A stretch of 64,000 nt of DNA from Arsenophonus endosymbiont of Aleurodicus dispersus. GTDB taxonomy: Bacteria; Pseudomonadota; Gammaproteobacteria; Enterobacterales; Enterobacteriaceae. Below are positions 46,311-56,784 of this stretch, in pieces (within the stretch, counting starts at the first letter, position 1; every line of letters starts with the position of its first letter). The notes under the pieces were generated by a model that was not told the DNA's origin, made no database searches, and saw nothing but the letters and a program-made list of their open reading frames with translations. The position numbers and the translations under genes were made by a program. The DNA lies in the NCBI RefSeq assembly GCF_900343015.1, contig NZ_LR025108.1, positions 124,001 through 188,000 on the forward strand. The letters are read 5' to 3'.

Positions 46311-47099
46311 TTAATCTATCTCTATTCAAGACGAAACACTTAATATTATCTAGCCTTTTTATTTTTTAAAATTGAATATAGTTTATGCATTTATCATGCC
46401 TTAATAAGGTTTAATATTTATTAAAATTATTAATTTATTTATCATTATTATCGATTCAAAATTAGCTATCCTAAAATAGACTATCACACACAGCATAAGG
46501 AAAAATATTCCGTTCTTTAACAACAATTTACTAATTAAGTTTAAACTGACTATGGTGTAAATAAGTTCAATTAGCATCAGTATTGATTAGACGCTTAAGT
46601 CTAATGTTAGTTTAGCGAAGACTATCAGTTTAATTAATTTTATACTTTTCAGTTTTTGTAACGTTTTTTCCTCTGAGCTTTACAGGTTATCTGCTATAAA
46701 CAAAAAATTGTTAACATTATTAACGATAATACCATTTTAACTTAAAGGAAGTCAGAAAATGTATTATATACATGTTATTATTAATGAGTTTTGAAATTTA
46801 AATAGTATAAGTATTGGCATAAATAAATTTATTAGCAATAATTAAAAAAAACAATAGACCTTTTAAACCTAATTTAAATTAAATTGAGCAATAGTTCATT
46901 ATTATGACTTTTGGTAATAATAGATCAGTTCGATAAGTAGTAACTATGTTTTACTTTATAACTGCTAATAGCACGCTGTTTGGTTAATATATGTTTATTA
47001 TTATTGGCAACAATAAAACAAATACTATTCAATACTTATTGATCATAAACTGCATCTTTAAGTAGCAAAAAAGTAAAGTAACCTGGATGGATGTATTAT
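46311..47099. other. gap after eno
   Basis: AT-rich with no recognised remnant. It may contain the eroded LysM-repeat C-terminus of mltD, since the middle of that gene is identifiable just to the right, but I could not see a LysM motif. Confidence 0.35.
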
Positions 47100-47420
47100 T
47101 TTATACTTTAAATTAGGATTATAGACGTTAAGATAGGTTAACGGCAGTACAGAAAATATGGCTGCTTACGGTAAGGTAATTTGTTCGCCAATATTGTTAA
47201 GGGCATTATTATTATAATTGCAACGCACATTATTTCGTAATATCTCACTGAAAAATAAAATTTTAGGTACATAATTGATTGTTTCTTTGGGAAGTGATAA
47301 CAACCTATAATTGATAGATAATCAAAGATATTCATTTTTCTTGATGGTATTACACAGCCTTCACCACCATGATAAGAATAAAATTTTAAAGGCCAATCAA
47401 CTTAAGCGCTACATATGCTA
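47100..47420 (-). pseudogene. mltD: remnant of mltD (membrane-bound lytic transglycosylase D)
   Basis: Minus-strand pieces read DWPLKFYSYHGGEGCVIPS (DWLLTVAAYNSGEGRVMKA in MltD) and, after a shift, LPKETINYVPKILFFSEILRN (LPQETKQYVPKMLALSDILKN). A 65-codon open frame over 47138-47335 is a chance frame through this remnant, not a gene. E. coli has mltD directly downstream of gloB, as here. Confidence 0.85.
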
Positions 47421-47751
47421 CATATTACTAACCAGTCATATAAATTAATCTACCATAAAACTATTACCTGCCACTGTGAGATAGCAGTGGGATTTAAAGA
47501 TAGGAACCAGTGTAAACTCCATTACAGTTCATTACTAATATAACAACAAAAACTATTAAATAGGTTAATTACTAATCGGTGGGTTCAATATCTTTATTAG
47601 CTCAAGACAGATCTCGTGTTTGCTTATTTGGTGTCATTTTACCATAAAAAATAAAAACATAGGCAAATAGTATCTCCTTTCTCTTAATTTATTAACTTTT
47701 TAAATAAAAATATAATAATACTGATCTCAGTATCTAATAATAACCAACGAT

Positions 47752-48504
47752 TTAAAAGCTATCTTTTAATTTGCGTATTTTTGCAAATACTTCACACTTT
47801 GAACCAATAGTAGTAGAAAATCCCAATACTTTTTGTAAATAAGGATCATCATATCTCAAGAAAATATTGATCTTTTTTTCAACTATAAGTTGTGATGGCA
47901 ATGTAGATTGTTTTTGGGCTCTTTTTTCATTCACAGATAAAGTATAAGCTTCTATCGCCTCATCATAGGGTAACAAATAACTGGCAAATACCATATTTGC
48001 AGCAGTATACTCATGTGCGCAACATATTAGCGTCTCATCAGGTAAAGCTTTAAGAGTTTCAATTGAATTAAACATTTGTTCCGCTGTTCCTTCAAAAATA
48101 CGTCCACAACCACCAGAAAATAGTGTATCACCACAAAATAAATAAGGTTTTTGATAGTAAGCAACATGTCCTAATGTATGTCCTGGCACAGCAAAAATTT
48201 GCCATGAGAAGCAGGCAAAATTTAGCTGCTCTCCGCCTTTTATTACACAAGTTGTTCCTTTACTACTGGTTTCCAGTGGGCCATAAACGACTAATTCTGG
48301 ATAATATTTTTGTAATTCTTTGACGCCATCAACGTGATCATGATGGTGATGAGTGAGTAAAATAGCTACTGGGTTTATAGCATTTTGTTCTAAAAATTGC
48401 TGTACTGGCTTAAAGGTACCAGGATCAACAATAATACAGTTACCTTGATAGGTTAATAGCCATATATAATTATCAACTAAAGAAGGAATTCTGATAAGCT
48501 CCAT
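47752..48504 (-). CDS. gloB: hydroxyacylglutathione hydrolase (glyoxalase II)
   Basis: Hydrolyses S-lactoylglutathione, the second step of methylglyoxal detoxification. The 250 residues match E. coli (251). A metallo-beta-lactamase fold with the metal motif THHHHDHVDG near residue 52, PGHTLGHVAYY near 108, CGDTLFSGGCGRIFEG near 123 and CAHEYTAANMVFA near 160. The C-terminal HAGH domain ends FAKIRKLKDSF. GAGG lies before the ATG. It is divergent from yafS over 43 bases. Confidence 0.96.
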   Translation of the reverse strand: MELIRIPSLVDNYIWLLTYQGNCIIVDPGTFKPVQQFLEQNAINPVAILLTHHHHDHVDGVKELQKYYPELVVYGPLETSSKGTTCVIKGGEQLNFACFSWQIFAVPGHTLGHVAYYQKPYLFCGDTLFSGGCGRIFEGTAEQMFNSIETLKALPDETLICCAHEYTAANMVFASYLLPYDEAIEAYTLSVNEKRAQKQSTLPSQLIVEKKINIFLRYDDPYLQKVLGFSTTIGSKCEVFAKIRKLKDSF

Positions 48505-48547
48505 AATAATACCTCATAGCTAAAGGGTGGGTTATAAGGATATTACA

Positions 48548-49249
48548 ATGAAGTCAGCTCGTATTACTCAACGATCTAAAACGCACGACTCCTGGGAGGA
48601 TATCCAATGGGGAGAGTATTACCGTATTGCATTAAACCAGCAGCTAAAACCATGGTGGCCCAAAATATTTGGTTTCCATTTACTAAAAATTGGCCAATAT
48701 AGTTTACAAATTGATACTAAAGCATCGTTGATTAACCATCAATTTAGCATGAATAGAGCCGGAAGCAACTGTCAATTATTAGGTGAGTATAATGAAATGC
48801 CTTTCAAGAATAAATCAATTGATGCCTGTCTTTTAATACAGCAACTATCTTATAGTACTAACCCACATCGGTTATTGCGTGAAGCAGATAGGGTTTTGAT
48901 TGATGATGGTTGGCTAATTTTATCTAATTTTAATCCCTTTAGTTTGCTAGGGATAGGGAAATATATTCCTCTTTTGAGTAAACAGCAACCCTATTGTAGT
49001 AATATGTTTTCAACCTGGCGTCAACTTTATTGGTTGAGCTTATTAAATTACGAAGTACTGCAGCAACAAAGTTTTCAAATTATACCTTGGATAAGTCCTG
49101 ATCATTTTATCAATAGAAATTTACAATTTGCCGGTTGTATCAACCTTATTATTGCCCGTAAAAGAACGTTACCGTTGACACCTACACCAATAAAACTTAT
49201 GCAACCCAGCATTAAAGTAGGTAAGACCTTAGGAGTTGTTAAGTCTTAG
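48548..49249 (+). CDS. yafS: putative SAM-dependent methyltransferase YafS
   Basis: Class I methyltransferase-like protein of unknown substrate, 233 residues from the ATG at 48548 (MKSARIT), which has AAGGAT before it and aligns with E. coli YafS (MKPARIP). An earlier GTG at 48527 would add seven residues without support. Conserved pieces: WPKIFGFHLLKIG near residue 37, MPFKNKSIDACLL near 85, PHRLLREADRVLIDDGWLIL near 106 and ARKRTLPLTPTPIK near the end. The classical glycine-rich SAM loop is not obvious, as also in E. coli YafS. Gene order gloB-yafS-rnhA-dnaQ-tRNA-Asp equals E. coli. Confidence 0.9.
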   Translation: MKSARITQRSKTHDSWEDIQWGEYYRIALNQQLKPWWPKIFGFHLLKIGQYSLQIDTKASLINHQFSMNRAGSNCQLLGEYNEMPFKNKSIDACLLIQQLSYSTNPHRLLREADRVLIDDGWLILSNFNPFSLLGIGKYIPLLSKQQPYCSNMFSTWRQLYWLSLLNYEVLQQQSFQIIPWISPDHFINRNLQFAGCINLIIARKRTLPLTPTPIKLMQPSIKVGKTLGVVKS

Positions 49250-49251
49250 CG

Positions 49252-49728
49252 TTAGCGACTATCCTCTTCTGTGGGTGAATTTGCCGCGTTTCTTGCTAAT
49301 TCATCGCATTGCTCATTTTCAGGATGTCCTGTATGGCCTTTAACCCAGCACCATTCTACTTGGTGCCGAGAAACTGCGGCGTCTAATCGTTGCCATAAAT
49401 CAACATTCAAAACAGGCGATTTATTTCCACGTCGCCATTGGCAATTTTTCCAACTATATATCCATAAGGTTATCCCCTGACGTACATATTGACTATCAGT
49501 CGTTAGAATAACTTTGCATGGTTGTTTAAGCATTTCCAAACCAATAATAGCAGCAATTAACTCTATACGATTATTAGTGGTACGAAAATAACCTTTGCTT
49601 AATGTTTTTTCATGTTTATGATACCGTAGTAAAATGCCATAACCCCCTGGACCTGGATTACCTAAGCAAGAACCATCGGTAAAAATTTCTACTTGTTTTG
49701 TCATTTCTGATAAACTAATTTGATTCAT
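49252..49728 (-). CDS. rnhA: ribonuclease HI
   Basis: Degrades RNA in RNA-DNA hybrids. The 158 residues include all catalytic residues: Asp in [19 protein letters not shown], Glu in [16 protein letters not shown], Asp in [12 protein letters not shown], and the His-Asp pair in [18 protein letters not shown]. The start at 49728 gives eight extra N-terminal residues compared with E. coli; an internal ATG at 49704 (MTKQVEIF) aligns better, and neither has a clear ribosome site. Divergent from dnaQ over 31 bases. The C-terminal helix tail is shorter than in E. coli. With rnhB dead, it is the only RNase H in view. Confidence 0.96.
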   Translation of the reverse strand: MNQISLSEMTKQVEIFTDGSCLGNPGPGGYGILLRYHKHEKTLSKGYFRTTNNRIELIAAIIGLEMLKQPCKVILTTDSQYVRQGITLWIYSWKNCQWRRGNKSPVLNVDLWQRLDAAVSRHQVEWCWVKGHTGHPENEQCDELARNAANSPTEEDSR

Positions 49729-49759
49729 GATTTATATAAGTCTGACGTAAAAAGGTACT

Positions 49760-50500
49760 ATGAGCACAATGATTACACGACAAATTGTTCTTGATACAGA
49801 AACTACTGGTATGAATAAGTTAGGGATCCATTATGAAGGACATAATATCATCGAAATTGGCATAGTAGAAGTTATTAATCGCCGCTTAACCGGTCGTAAT
49901 TTCCATGTTTATATAAAACCAGCACGATTAGTTGACCCTGAAGCGTTTAGAGTTCATGGTATTAGTGACGAGTTTTTACAGGATAAGCCAACTTTTGCAG
50001 AAATAGCAGATGAATTTTTAGATTTTATACGTGGTGCTGAGTTAGTCATCCATAATGCCCCTTTTGATATTGGATTTATGGATTATGAATTTTCTAAGTT
50101 AAATAGATATATTCCACCAACAGCAAACTTTTGTCAGATCACTGATAGCTTGGTACTGGCTAGAAAGTTATTCCCTGGAAAAAGGAATAATCTTGATGCT
50201 TTATGTAATAGATATCATGTCGATAATTCAAAGCGTACATTACACAGCGCATTGTTCGATGCTCAGATCCTAGCTGAAGTCTATATGGCAATGACAGTAG
50301 GACAAACCTCTTTAGCTTTTTCAGTTGCTTCAGAGCCTGGTAATGAAGTTTACACAGATGATATTAAACGAATAGACCGAAAAGCGATAGGATTAACTGT
50401 GATTTATGCTAATCAGGAAGAAATTCTTGCCCATGAAGAAAACCTAGATCTAATTGACAAAAAAAGTGGAAAAATTTCTATTTGGCGTTCACCTACCTAA
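49760..50500 (+). CDS. dnaQ: DNA polymerase III epsilon subunit (proofreading exonuclease)
   Basis: 3'-5' proofreading exonuclease of the replicase. The 246 residues match E. coli (243). DEDDh motifs: ExoI VLDTETTGMN near residue 12, ExoII HNAPFDIGFMDYE near 98 and ExoIII LHSALFDAQILAEVYMAM near 162. A clamp-binding QTSLAFSV-type sequence is near 182 and the alpha-binding tail follows. Proofreading is therefore retained despite extensive gene loss. The tRNA-Asp gene follows about 115 bases downstream. Confidence 0.97.
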   Translation: MSTMITRQIVLDTETTGMNKLGIHYEGHNIIEIGIVEVINRRLTGRNFHVYIKPARLVDPEAFRVHGISDEFLQDKPTFAEIADEFLDFIRGAELVIHNAPFDIGFMDYEFSKLNRYIPPTANFCQITDSLVLARKLFPGKRNNLDALCNRYHVDNSKRTLHSALFDAQILAEVYMAMTVGQTSLAFSVASEPGNEVYTDDIKRIDRKAIGLTVIYANQEEILAHEENLDLIDKKSGKISIWRSPT

Positions 50501-50615
50501 TGGCGAAAATGATCAAGCTAAACATTAGTTATTATTACACTTTTAGCTAAAAAAATATTGACGTATAGATCTATGATTCGTAATATAATAATCGTTCTTA
50601 ACTCGATTATACCAT

Positions 50616-50692
50616 GGTGCGGTAGTTCAGTTGGTTAGAATACTGGCCTGTCACGCCGGGGGTCACGGGTTCGAGTCCCGTCCGCACCGCCA
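50616..50692 (+). tRNA. aspV: tRNA-Asp (GTC)
   Basis: A 77-base cloverleaf with encoded CCA. Acceptor stem GGTGCGG pairs with CCGCACC. The T-loop reads GGTTCGAGTCC, and the anticodon loop CTGTCAC (50648-50654) has anticodon GTC at 50650-50652. The D-arm is AGTTGGTTAGAA. It differs from E. coli tRNA-Asp at a few compensated positions. It follows dnaQ exactly as aspV does in E. coli. Confidence 0.98.
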
Positions 50693-50967
50693 ATGTTATA
50701 AACAAATGATCATATTCCCATAAAATAATATCCAATCTAACAGCATTTTTGCTTAGAAAAAATTATGATATTTATGTTTTTATTTTCGTCGTAGTACAAA
50801 GTACGGTTATTATTATTTAATTCATTTATTTTAATTTTTTTACTATTATTTTGTTACCGATGATTATTTATGGCAAATACCTAAATTAAATTCTAACTGT
50901 TAAGACGAAAAAGCAACTTTAATAAAATTAGTATAAAATTTGCTATTTATTTGATTTGGAGTAACCA

Positions 50968-52962
50968 ATGATCACTCGTAAAATTCTTGCTAATGCTATT
51001 CGTTTCCTAAGTATGGATGCAGTACAGAAAGCAAAGTCAGGGCATCCAGGTACGCCAATGGGAATGGCTGATATTGCTGAAGTACTCTGGCGTGACTATC
51101 TAAATCATAATCCTTCTGATCCTAGCTGGGTAGATCGTGACCGTTTTGTATTATCTAATGGCCATGGTTCTATGTTACTTTATAGCTTGCTACATCTTAC
51201 TGGTTATAATTTAACTATCGAAGAATTAAAAAATTTTCGCCAACTTAATTCTAAAACACCAGGACATCCTGAATATGGTTATACTCCAGGTGTTGAAACC
51301 ACAACTGGCCCGCTTGGACAAGGGATCGCAAATGCGGTAGGTTTTGCTATTGCCGAACGAACATTAGCTGCGCAATTTAATTATCCAGACCATAATATTG
51401 TTGATCATTATACTTATGTATTTATGGGTGATGGTTGCATGATGGAGGGCATCTCACATGAAGCTTGTTCACTGGCAGGAACACTGCAATTAGGTAAACT
51501 TATTGCCTTATATGATGATAATGGGATTTCAATAGATGGTGAGGTAGAAGGTTGGTTTACAGATAATACTGCCGAACGTTTCACTGCTTATCACTGGCAT
51601 GTTATCAAAGATATTAATGGACATGATCCTGAACAAATCAAATCAGCAATAGAACAAGCCCGTAAGATTACCAATAAACCCTCTCTATTAATTTGCAAAA
51701 CAATAATTGGTTATGGTTCGCCCCATAAGGCTGGTTCCGAAGAATCTCATGGTTCACCATTAGGTGAAACTGAGATTGCAGAAATCAGGACAGCACTAAA
51801 TTGGTCATATCCACCTTTTGAAATACCAGCAGATATTTATCAATCCTGGGATGCTCGCAAAATAGGTCAGAAAAAAGAAGCTGCCTGGCATGAAAAATTC
51901 ACTGCGTATCAACAAGCTTTCCCACAACTTGCCGATGAGTTTATTCGTCGTACTAAAGGTAAATTACCAGCTAATTGGCAAGCGGTTGCCAATAATTTAG
52001 TTACCGAATTGCAACGCAACCCTGCTAATATTGCCAGCCGTAAAAGTTCACAAAATACGTTAGAAGTTTTCGGTAAGGTATTACCTGAACTTTTAGGCGG
52101 CTCCGCTGATTTAGCACCGAGTAATTTAACCATGTTGTCAGCTTCTCAGTCATTAAAAAAATATCCTGCCGGTAATTATATTCACTATGGTGTACGTGAA
52201 TTTGGGATGTCGGCTATTATGAATGGTATTGCCTTACATGGTGGTTTTATCCCTTATAGTGCAACATTTTTAATGTTTGTTGAGTATGCGCGTAATGCAG
52301 TACGTATGGCTGCGTTAATGAAAATTAGTAGTATTTTTGTTTATACTCATGATTCAATTGGTCTGGGTGAAGATGGGCCAACTCATCAACCTGTTGAGCA
52401 ATTAGCAAGTTTGCGAATGACCCCTAATATAAGTACTTGGCGTCCTTGTGATCAGGTTGAATCGGCCATTGCCTGGAAATATGCCATTGAGCGTAACGAT
52501 GGGCCAAGTGTGTTGATTTTTTCTCGTCAAAATCTTGATCAGCAACTACGTGATACTAAACAGTTAGCAAACATTATTAAAGGGGCTTATGTTCTAAAAG
52601 ATAGTGAAACAACCCCTGCGCTTATTTTGATTGCAACTGGCTCGGAAGTTAGTTTAGCGGTTAATGCTTACGAACAGTTAACTGCAGAAGGCTATAAAGT
52701 ACGGGTGGTTTCTATGCCATCAACGGATACATTTGATAAACAAGACGCCGATTATCGTGCGTCTGTATTGCCATCTTCAGTTACTACACGACTTGCTATT
52801 GAGGCAGGAATTGCAGATTATTGGTATAAATATGTTGGCACCACTGGTGCGGTTGTTGGTATGCATACTTTTGGTGAGTCAGCACCTGCTGATGTTTTAT
52901 TTAAAAAATTTGGGTTTAGCGTAGAAAATGTGATTACAAAGGCTAAGTCTTTATTATTGTAA
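50968..52962 (+). CDS. tktA: transketolase
   Basis: Thiamine-diphosphate enzyme that moves two-carbon units between sugar phosphates, linking glycolysis and the pentose-phosphate pathway. The 664 residues match E. coli (663). Signatures: [20 protein letters not shown] near the N-terminus, the ThDP-magnesium motif [13 protein letters not shown] near 154, the His-Asp contacts in [15 protein letters not shown], and the second signature [19 protein letters not shown] near 469. TTGGAG precedes the ATG. It is followed by the epd remnant and pgk-fbaA, the standard enteric neighbourhood. Confidence 0.98.
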   Translation: MITRKILANAIRFLSMDAVQKAKSGHPGTPMGMADIAEVLWRDYLNHNPSDPSWVDRDRFVLSNGHGSMLLYSLLHLTGYNLTIEELKNFRQLNSKTPGHPEYGYTPGVETTTGPLGQGIANAVGFAIAERTLAAQFNYPDHNIVDHYTYVFMGDGCMMEGISHEACSLAGTLQLGKLIALYDDNGISIDGEVEGWFTDNTAERFTAYHWHVIKDINGHDPEQIKSAIEQARKITNKPSLLICKTIIGYGSPHKAGSEESHGSPLGETEIAEIRTALNWSYPPFEIPADIYQSWDARKIGQKKEAAWHEKFTAYQQAFPQLADEFIRRTKGKLPANWQAVANNLVTELQRNPANIASRKSSQNTLEVFGKVLPELLGGSADLAPSNLTMLSASQSLKKYPAGNYIHYGVREFGMSAIMNGIALHGGFIPYSATFLMFVEYARNAVRMAALMKISSIFVYTHDSIGLGEDGPTHQPVEQLASLRMTPNISTWRPCDQVESAIAWKYAIERNDGPSVLIFSRQNLDQQLRDTKQLANIIKGAYVLKDSETTPALILIATGSEVSLAVNAYEQLTAEGYKVRVVSMPSTDTFDKQDADYRASVLPSSVTTRLAIEAGIADYWYKYVGTTGAVVGMHTFGESAPADVLFKKFGFSVENVITKAKSLLL

Positions 52963-53194
52963 TTAACCTAATGTAAATATCTTGATTATATGATCCAATA
53001 TTCTTTTTTATTTAAGCAGATGATTATGATTTATAATAAAAATCCTAAGTAAAAAACTGTAATTATCAATATTCTTAGCCGTTAATAAATAAGTGGTTAA
53101 ATTTAAGGAATAGTATAGTAGTTAGAGTTGAAATTAATAGTTTTGGGAAAATAGAGCGCAGCATATTTAAGAGTACTTAATAAATACCAAGCTC
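52963..53194. other. spacer between tktA and epd remnant
   Basis: AT-rich, no assignable sequence. The N-terminal Rossmann part of epd would be expected in this space and was not recognised. Confidence 0.35.
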
Positions 53195-53610
53195 AAAAGG
53201 AATAGCGCATTTATTTAAATATGATTCTAGCAATGATAAATTTACAGGGATGTGCGCGTGACTAACTATCTGTTAGTAGTAGATAATGACCTGATTAATC
53301 TTTAGTTTAAGATTTTTAAACTACCATTGCTAGATAGTTATTATAATTTATTCAGGAACAGAATATTTTCTCATCATGCAATTCTTGTCTATGCTGCTAA
53401 CCAATCTAGTATTCCTGTGGATATCACTACTTGGATCACACCAATATTTATAATCTTTAAATATTATTTTTCAGCAAGATAGTTTGCGTACCAATTATCA
53501 ATGTAACAACAGTCGATCTAGCAGCAAATGGTTCATTTCGTGGTATAGTTGATTATAATAAATTGCCGTTAGCCATTGCTGCTACTAATTTCAAAAAATA
53601 TGTAGATTAA
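53195..53610 (+). pseudogene. epd: remnant of epd (erythrose-4-phosphate dehydrogenase)
   Basis: Pieces in several frames match Epd: YDSSNDKFTGM (YDTSHGRFAWEV), SHHAILVYAANQ (SHPGSNDLDATVVYGVNQ), SSIPVDITTW (SIIPVDTKLAAG) and VRVPIINVTTVDL-like RVPIINVTTVDLAANGSFRG followed by IVDYNKLPLA (RVPTINVTAIDL...FHGIVDYTELPL). The catalytic cysteine region is deleted. Epd starts the DXP-dependent route to pyridoxal phosphate. Position between tktA and pgk agrees with E. coli. Confidence 0.93.
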
Positions 53611-53678
53611 CAGAAATAGGTATATTGTTTCTCTATACGCAGCAGAAGATTAATAATCTAAAGAATAAAGGATTTACC

Positions 53679-54842
53679 ATGTCTATAATTAAGATGACCG
53701 ATTTAGATCTAGCTGATAAAAAAATATTCATCCGGGCGGATCTAAACGTTTCAGTCAAAGATGGCAAAATTACCTCTGATGCACGGATCCGTGCTTCTTT
53801 ACCGACAATTAAAACTACTTTAAAACAAGCCAAAAAGGTAATAGTAACGTCTCATTTAGGTCGACCAATTGAAGGCGAGTACAATGAGAAGTTTTCATTA
53901 AAACCTGTTGTAGACTATTTAACAGATAAGCTAAACCACCCAGTTCGTTTGGTAAAAGATTATTTAAATCGAGTTGAAGTTGCTAATGGCGAGCTGATAG
54001 TACTTGAGAACGTACGCTTCAATAGAGGTGAAAAAAAGAATGATGAAACATTATCTAAGCAATATGCGGCACTTTGTGATATCTATGTAATGGATGCTTT
54101 TGGTACCGCGCACCGTGCTCAGGCATCAACCCATGGTGTAGCAAAATTTGCACCTATAGCATGTGCAGGGCCACTGTTATCTGCTGAGCTAGACTCATTA
54201 GATAAAGTATTAAAAGAGCCGGCCCGTCCAATGGTTGCCATCGTTGGTGGTTCAAAAGTTTTGACTAAATTAACTATCTTGGATTCTTTAGCCAAAATTG
54301 CCGACCAGATTATTGTCGGAGGTGGTATTGCCAATACTTTTATCGCAGCTGAAGGACATAAAGTAGGTCGTTCTTTATACGAAAAGAACTTAATCAAAGA
54401 AGCCGAAAAATTATTATCTACTTGCGATATTCATGTACCCACTGATGTTCGTGTGACGCCAGAATTTTCTGCAACAACAGATGCAGTGATGAAATCTGTC
54501 AATGATATCAAAGATGACGAATATATTTTGGACTTAGGTGATGAAACTACTGAACGTTTAGTAGATATAATTAAAAAAGCAAAAACTATTTTATGGAATG
54601 GCCCGGTTGGAATTTTCGAATTGCCTAATTTTCGTCATAGCACCGAAGTGATTGCACAAGCTATTGCAGAAAGCGACGCTTTTTCTATTGCTGGTGGTGG
54701 TGATACCTTAGCGGCTATCGATCTGTTTGGTATTGCAGATAAAATTTCTTATATTTCTACTGGCGGTGGGGCTTTTCTTGAATTTATAGAAGGAAAAAAA
54801 TTACCAGCTGTGGGCGTATTAGAAGAACGAGCAAAACAATAA
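53679..54842 (+). CDS. pgk: phosphoglycerate kinase
   Basis: Makes ATP from 1,3-bisphosphoglycerate in glycolysis. The start is the ATG at 53679 ([15 protein letters not shown]), which aligns with E. coli and has AAAGGA before it; the in-frame ATG at 53625 lies in the epd remnant region and adds 18 unrelated residues. The product is 387 residues, exactly the E. coli length. Substrate motifs: [19 protein letters not shown] near 61, [13 protein letters not shown] near 108 and [10 protein letters not shown] near 195 (usually VGGSKVSTKL). The ATP-site [10 protein letters not shown] and [10 protein letters not shown] close the protein. fbaA follows 52 bases later. Confidence 0.97.
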   Translation: MSIIKMTDLDLADKKIFIRADLNVSVKDGKITSDARIRASLPTIKTTLKQAKKVIVTSHLGRPIEGEYNEKFSLKPVVDYLTDKLNHPVRLVKDYLNRVEVANGELIVLENVRFNRGEKKNDETLSKQYAALCDIYVMDAFGTAHRAQASTHGVAKFAPIACAGPLLSAELDSLDKVLKEPARPMVAIVGGSKVLTKLTILDSLAKIADQIIVGGGIANTFIAAEGHKVGRSLYEKNLIKEAEKLLSTCDIHVPTDVRVTPEFSATTDAVMKSVNDIKDDEYILDLGDETTERLVDIIKKAKTILWNGPVGIFELPNFRHSTEVIAQAIAESDAFSIAGGGDTLAAIDLFGIADKISYISTGGGAFLEFIEGKKLPAVGVLEERAKQ

Positions 54843-54894
54843 ATAATCTTTTTTTTAAAAATAACAGGTAGCATTAATAATAGGAATTTATCTC

Positions 54895-55974
54895 ATGTCT
54901 CAGATTTTAGATTTTGTAAACCCAGGTGTTATTACCGGAGATGATGTCCAAAAAGTGTTTGCTGTTGCTAAAAAACATAAATTTGCGTTACCAGCAGTAA
55001 ATTGTGTCGGTATAGATTCGATTAATGCTGTTTTAGAAACTGCTGCTAAAGTTCGTTCTCCAGTAATTGTTCAATTTTCAAACGGTGGTGCTGCATTTAT
55101 CGCCGGTAAAGGTCTAAAAGCAGAAGGGCAACAAGCGGCTATTTTAGGGGCAATAGCAGGTGCTCATTATGTTCATCAAATAGCAAAACATTACGGTGTT
55201 GCTGTAATCTTACACACCGATCATTGTGCACGTAAACTGTTGCCTTGGATTGATTGTTTGCTAGATGCAGGTTCAAAATATTATAAAACCACCGGTAAGC
55301 CACTATTTTCATCCCATATGATTGATTTATCTGAAGAGCCATTGCTAGAAAATATTAAAATTTGCTCCCACTATTTACAACGCATGAAAAAAATGGGTAT
55401 GACATTAGAAATTGAGTTAGGTTGCACTGGTGGTGAAGAAGATGGTATCGATAACAATAGATTAGATAGCTCCTCGCTTTATACCCAACCTAAAGATGTT
55501 GCTTACGCCTATGAGAAATTAAGTCAAATTAGTAATAGATTTACTATCGCGGCATCTTTTGGCAATGTACATGGTGTTTATAAGCCAGGCAACGTTCAAT
55601 TAACACCCAAAATTCTTAAGAACTCACAACAGTACGTTGCTCATAAATTTAATTTTACAGCGGAAAACAATCTAAATTTTGTTTTCCATGGAGGGTCAGG
55701 TTCTACTGCTGAAGAGATTAAAGAAGCTGTTAGTTACGGTGTAGTAAAAATGAATATTGATTCTGACACCCAGTGGGCAACCTGGGAAGGTGTTTTAAAT
55801 TATTATTATAATCATAAAGGTTATTTACAAAGTCAACTAGGTAATCCAAAAGGGGAAGATAAACCTAATAAAAAATATTATGATCCTCGTGTTTGGCTGC
55901 GGGCAGGTCAGACTTCTATGATTGAGCGTTTAGAACTTGCATATAAAGAGCTAAATTGCATCGATGTGCTGTAA
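54895..55974 (+). CDS. fbaA: fructose-bisphosphate aldolase, class II
   Basis: Zinc-dependent aldolase of glycolysis. The 359 residues equal E. coli. Zinc ligands and active site: HTDHCARKLLPW near residue 108 with the proton-donor Asp, ELGCTGGEEDGID near 175, NVHGVYKPGNV near 225 and FHGGSGSTAEEIKEAVSYGV near 263. The C-terminal part reads MNIDSDTQWATWEGV. TAGGAA precedes the ATG. It is the last gene of the pgk-fbaA unit; mscS, which follows in E. coli, is not visible. Confidence 0.98.
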   Translation: MSQILDFVNPGVITGDDVQKVFAVAKKHKFALPAVNCVGIDSINAVLETAAKVRSPVIVQFSNGGAAFIAGKGLKAEGQQAAILGAIAGAHYVHQIAKHYGVAVILHTDHCARKLLPWIDCLLDAGSKYYKTTGKPLFSSHMIDLSEEPLLENIKICSHYLQRMKKMGMTLEIELGCTGGEEDGIDNNRLDSSSLYTQPKDVAYAYEKLSQISNRFTIAASFGNVHGVYKPGNVQLTPKILKNSQQYVAHKFNFTAENNLNFVFHGGSGSTAEEIKEAVSYGVVKMNIDSDTQWATWEGVLNYYYNHKGYLQSQLGNPKGEDKPNKKYYDPRVWLRAGQTSMIERLELAYKELNCIDVL

Positions 55975-56784
55975 TCACACGCCTAATAATTTAAAAGATC
56001 TTTAAGTTGCATAAAATAGAGATAACAAGGGGGTAATAATCTAATTATTCGTGGCCTAATTGACTAAATTTTAACTATTTTACATGATTTACGCAGATCT
56101 CCACTGCATTCTGCATTATACGCGCTCTTTCCACTGCATACCGCCCACAACACAGGATATATTTTAAGTACGTATTGCAATTAGCTTCACTAAGACTAGA
56201 AAACATCAATGCAAATTTTTTATTCATTAACTAGCGCCTTTATGCAGTAAAGTTACCTCAATGTAATTGAGCCGGAAGTTTTTCTCCATAATATGATTAA
56301 TTATTTATAAAATAAATTCACGTTGGGATGATTCTAGATCATCAATTTGTTAGGTGATTGATAAACCGTATTTTTTTGCATCCACTATACGGCTTCATTC
56401 CATAATCTTAGGTAAGCTTATAAGATTGTATTTATAGAAAGAGGTTGAATAGATTCGATAGAATCAAACAATCTAAAATAAATAATAGAAAAAATGGATG
56501 CACTACAAGTGAAAACGGTTTCGTAAACTATTTTATTTACTTCATTATTTTGATTGCTATATGCCCTGCAATTTTATGGAAATAATTCATATTTATTTAA
56601 AATCTATTATCATAAAAAAATAGAATGAAAATATTTAATATGATATAATAATCAAAGGCAATTCTTATTTAGTTGTCTTAATTAAATACTAAAAATTAAT
56701 AAAAAGTATTATATATTATATAAATAAACCACTATGAGATACTTTTCTTTATCTAGATAGATATATTATCTGAAGATTAAAAAC
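55975..56784. other. 800-base gap between convergent fbaA and DAACS symporter gene
   Basis: No protein remnant was recognised. MscS and ArgO, the E. coli neighbours of fbaA, were looked for without success. The piece 56090-56140 is somewhat richer in G and C with a repeated CCACTGCAT, meaning unknown. Confidence 0.4.

Noticed and set aside
47138-47335. 65-codon open frame on the minus strand between eno and gloB
   Set aside because: It runs through the mltD remnant in a mostly wrong frame; the true homology needs a frame change inside it.
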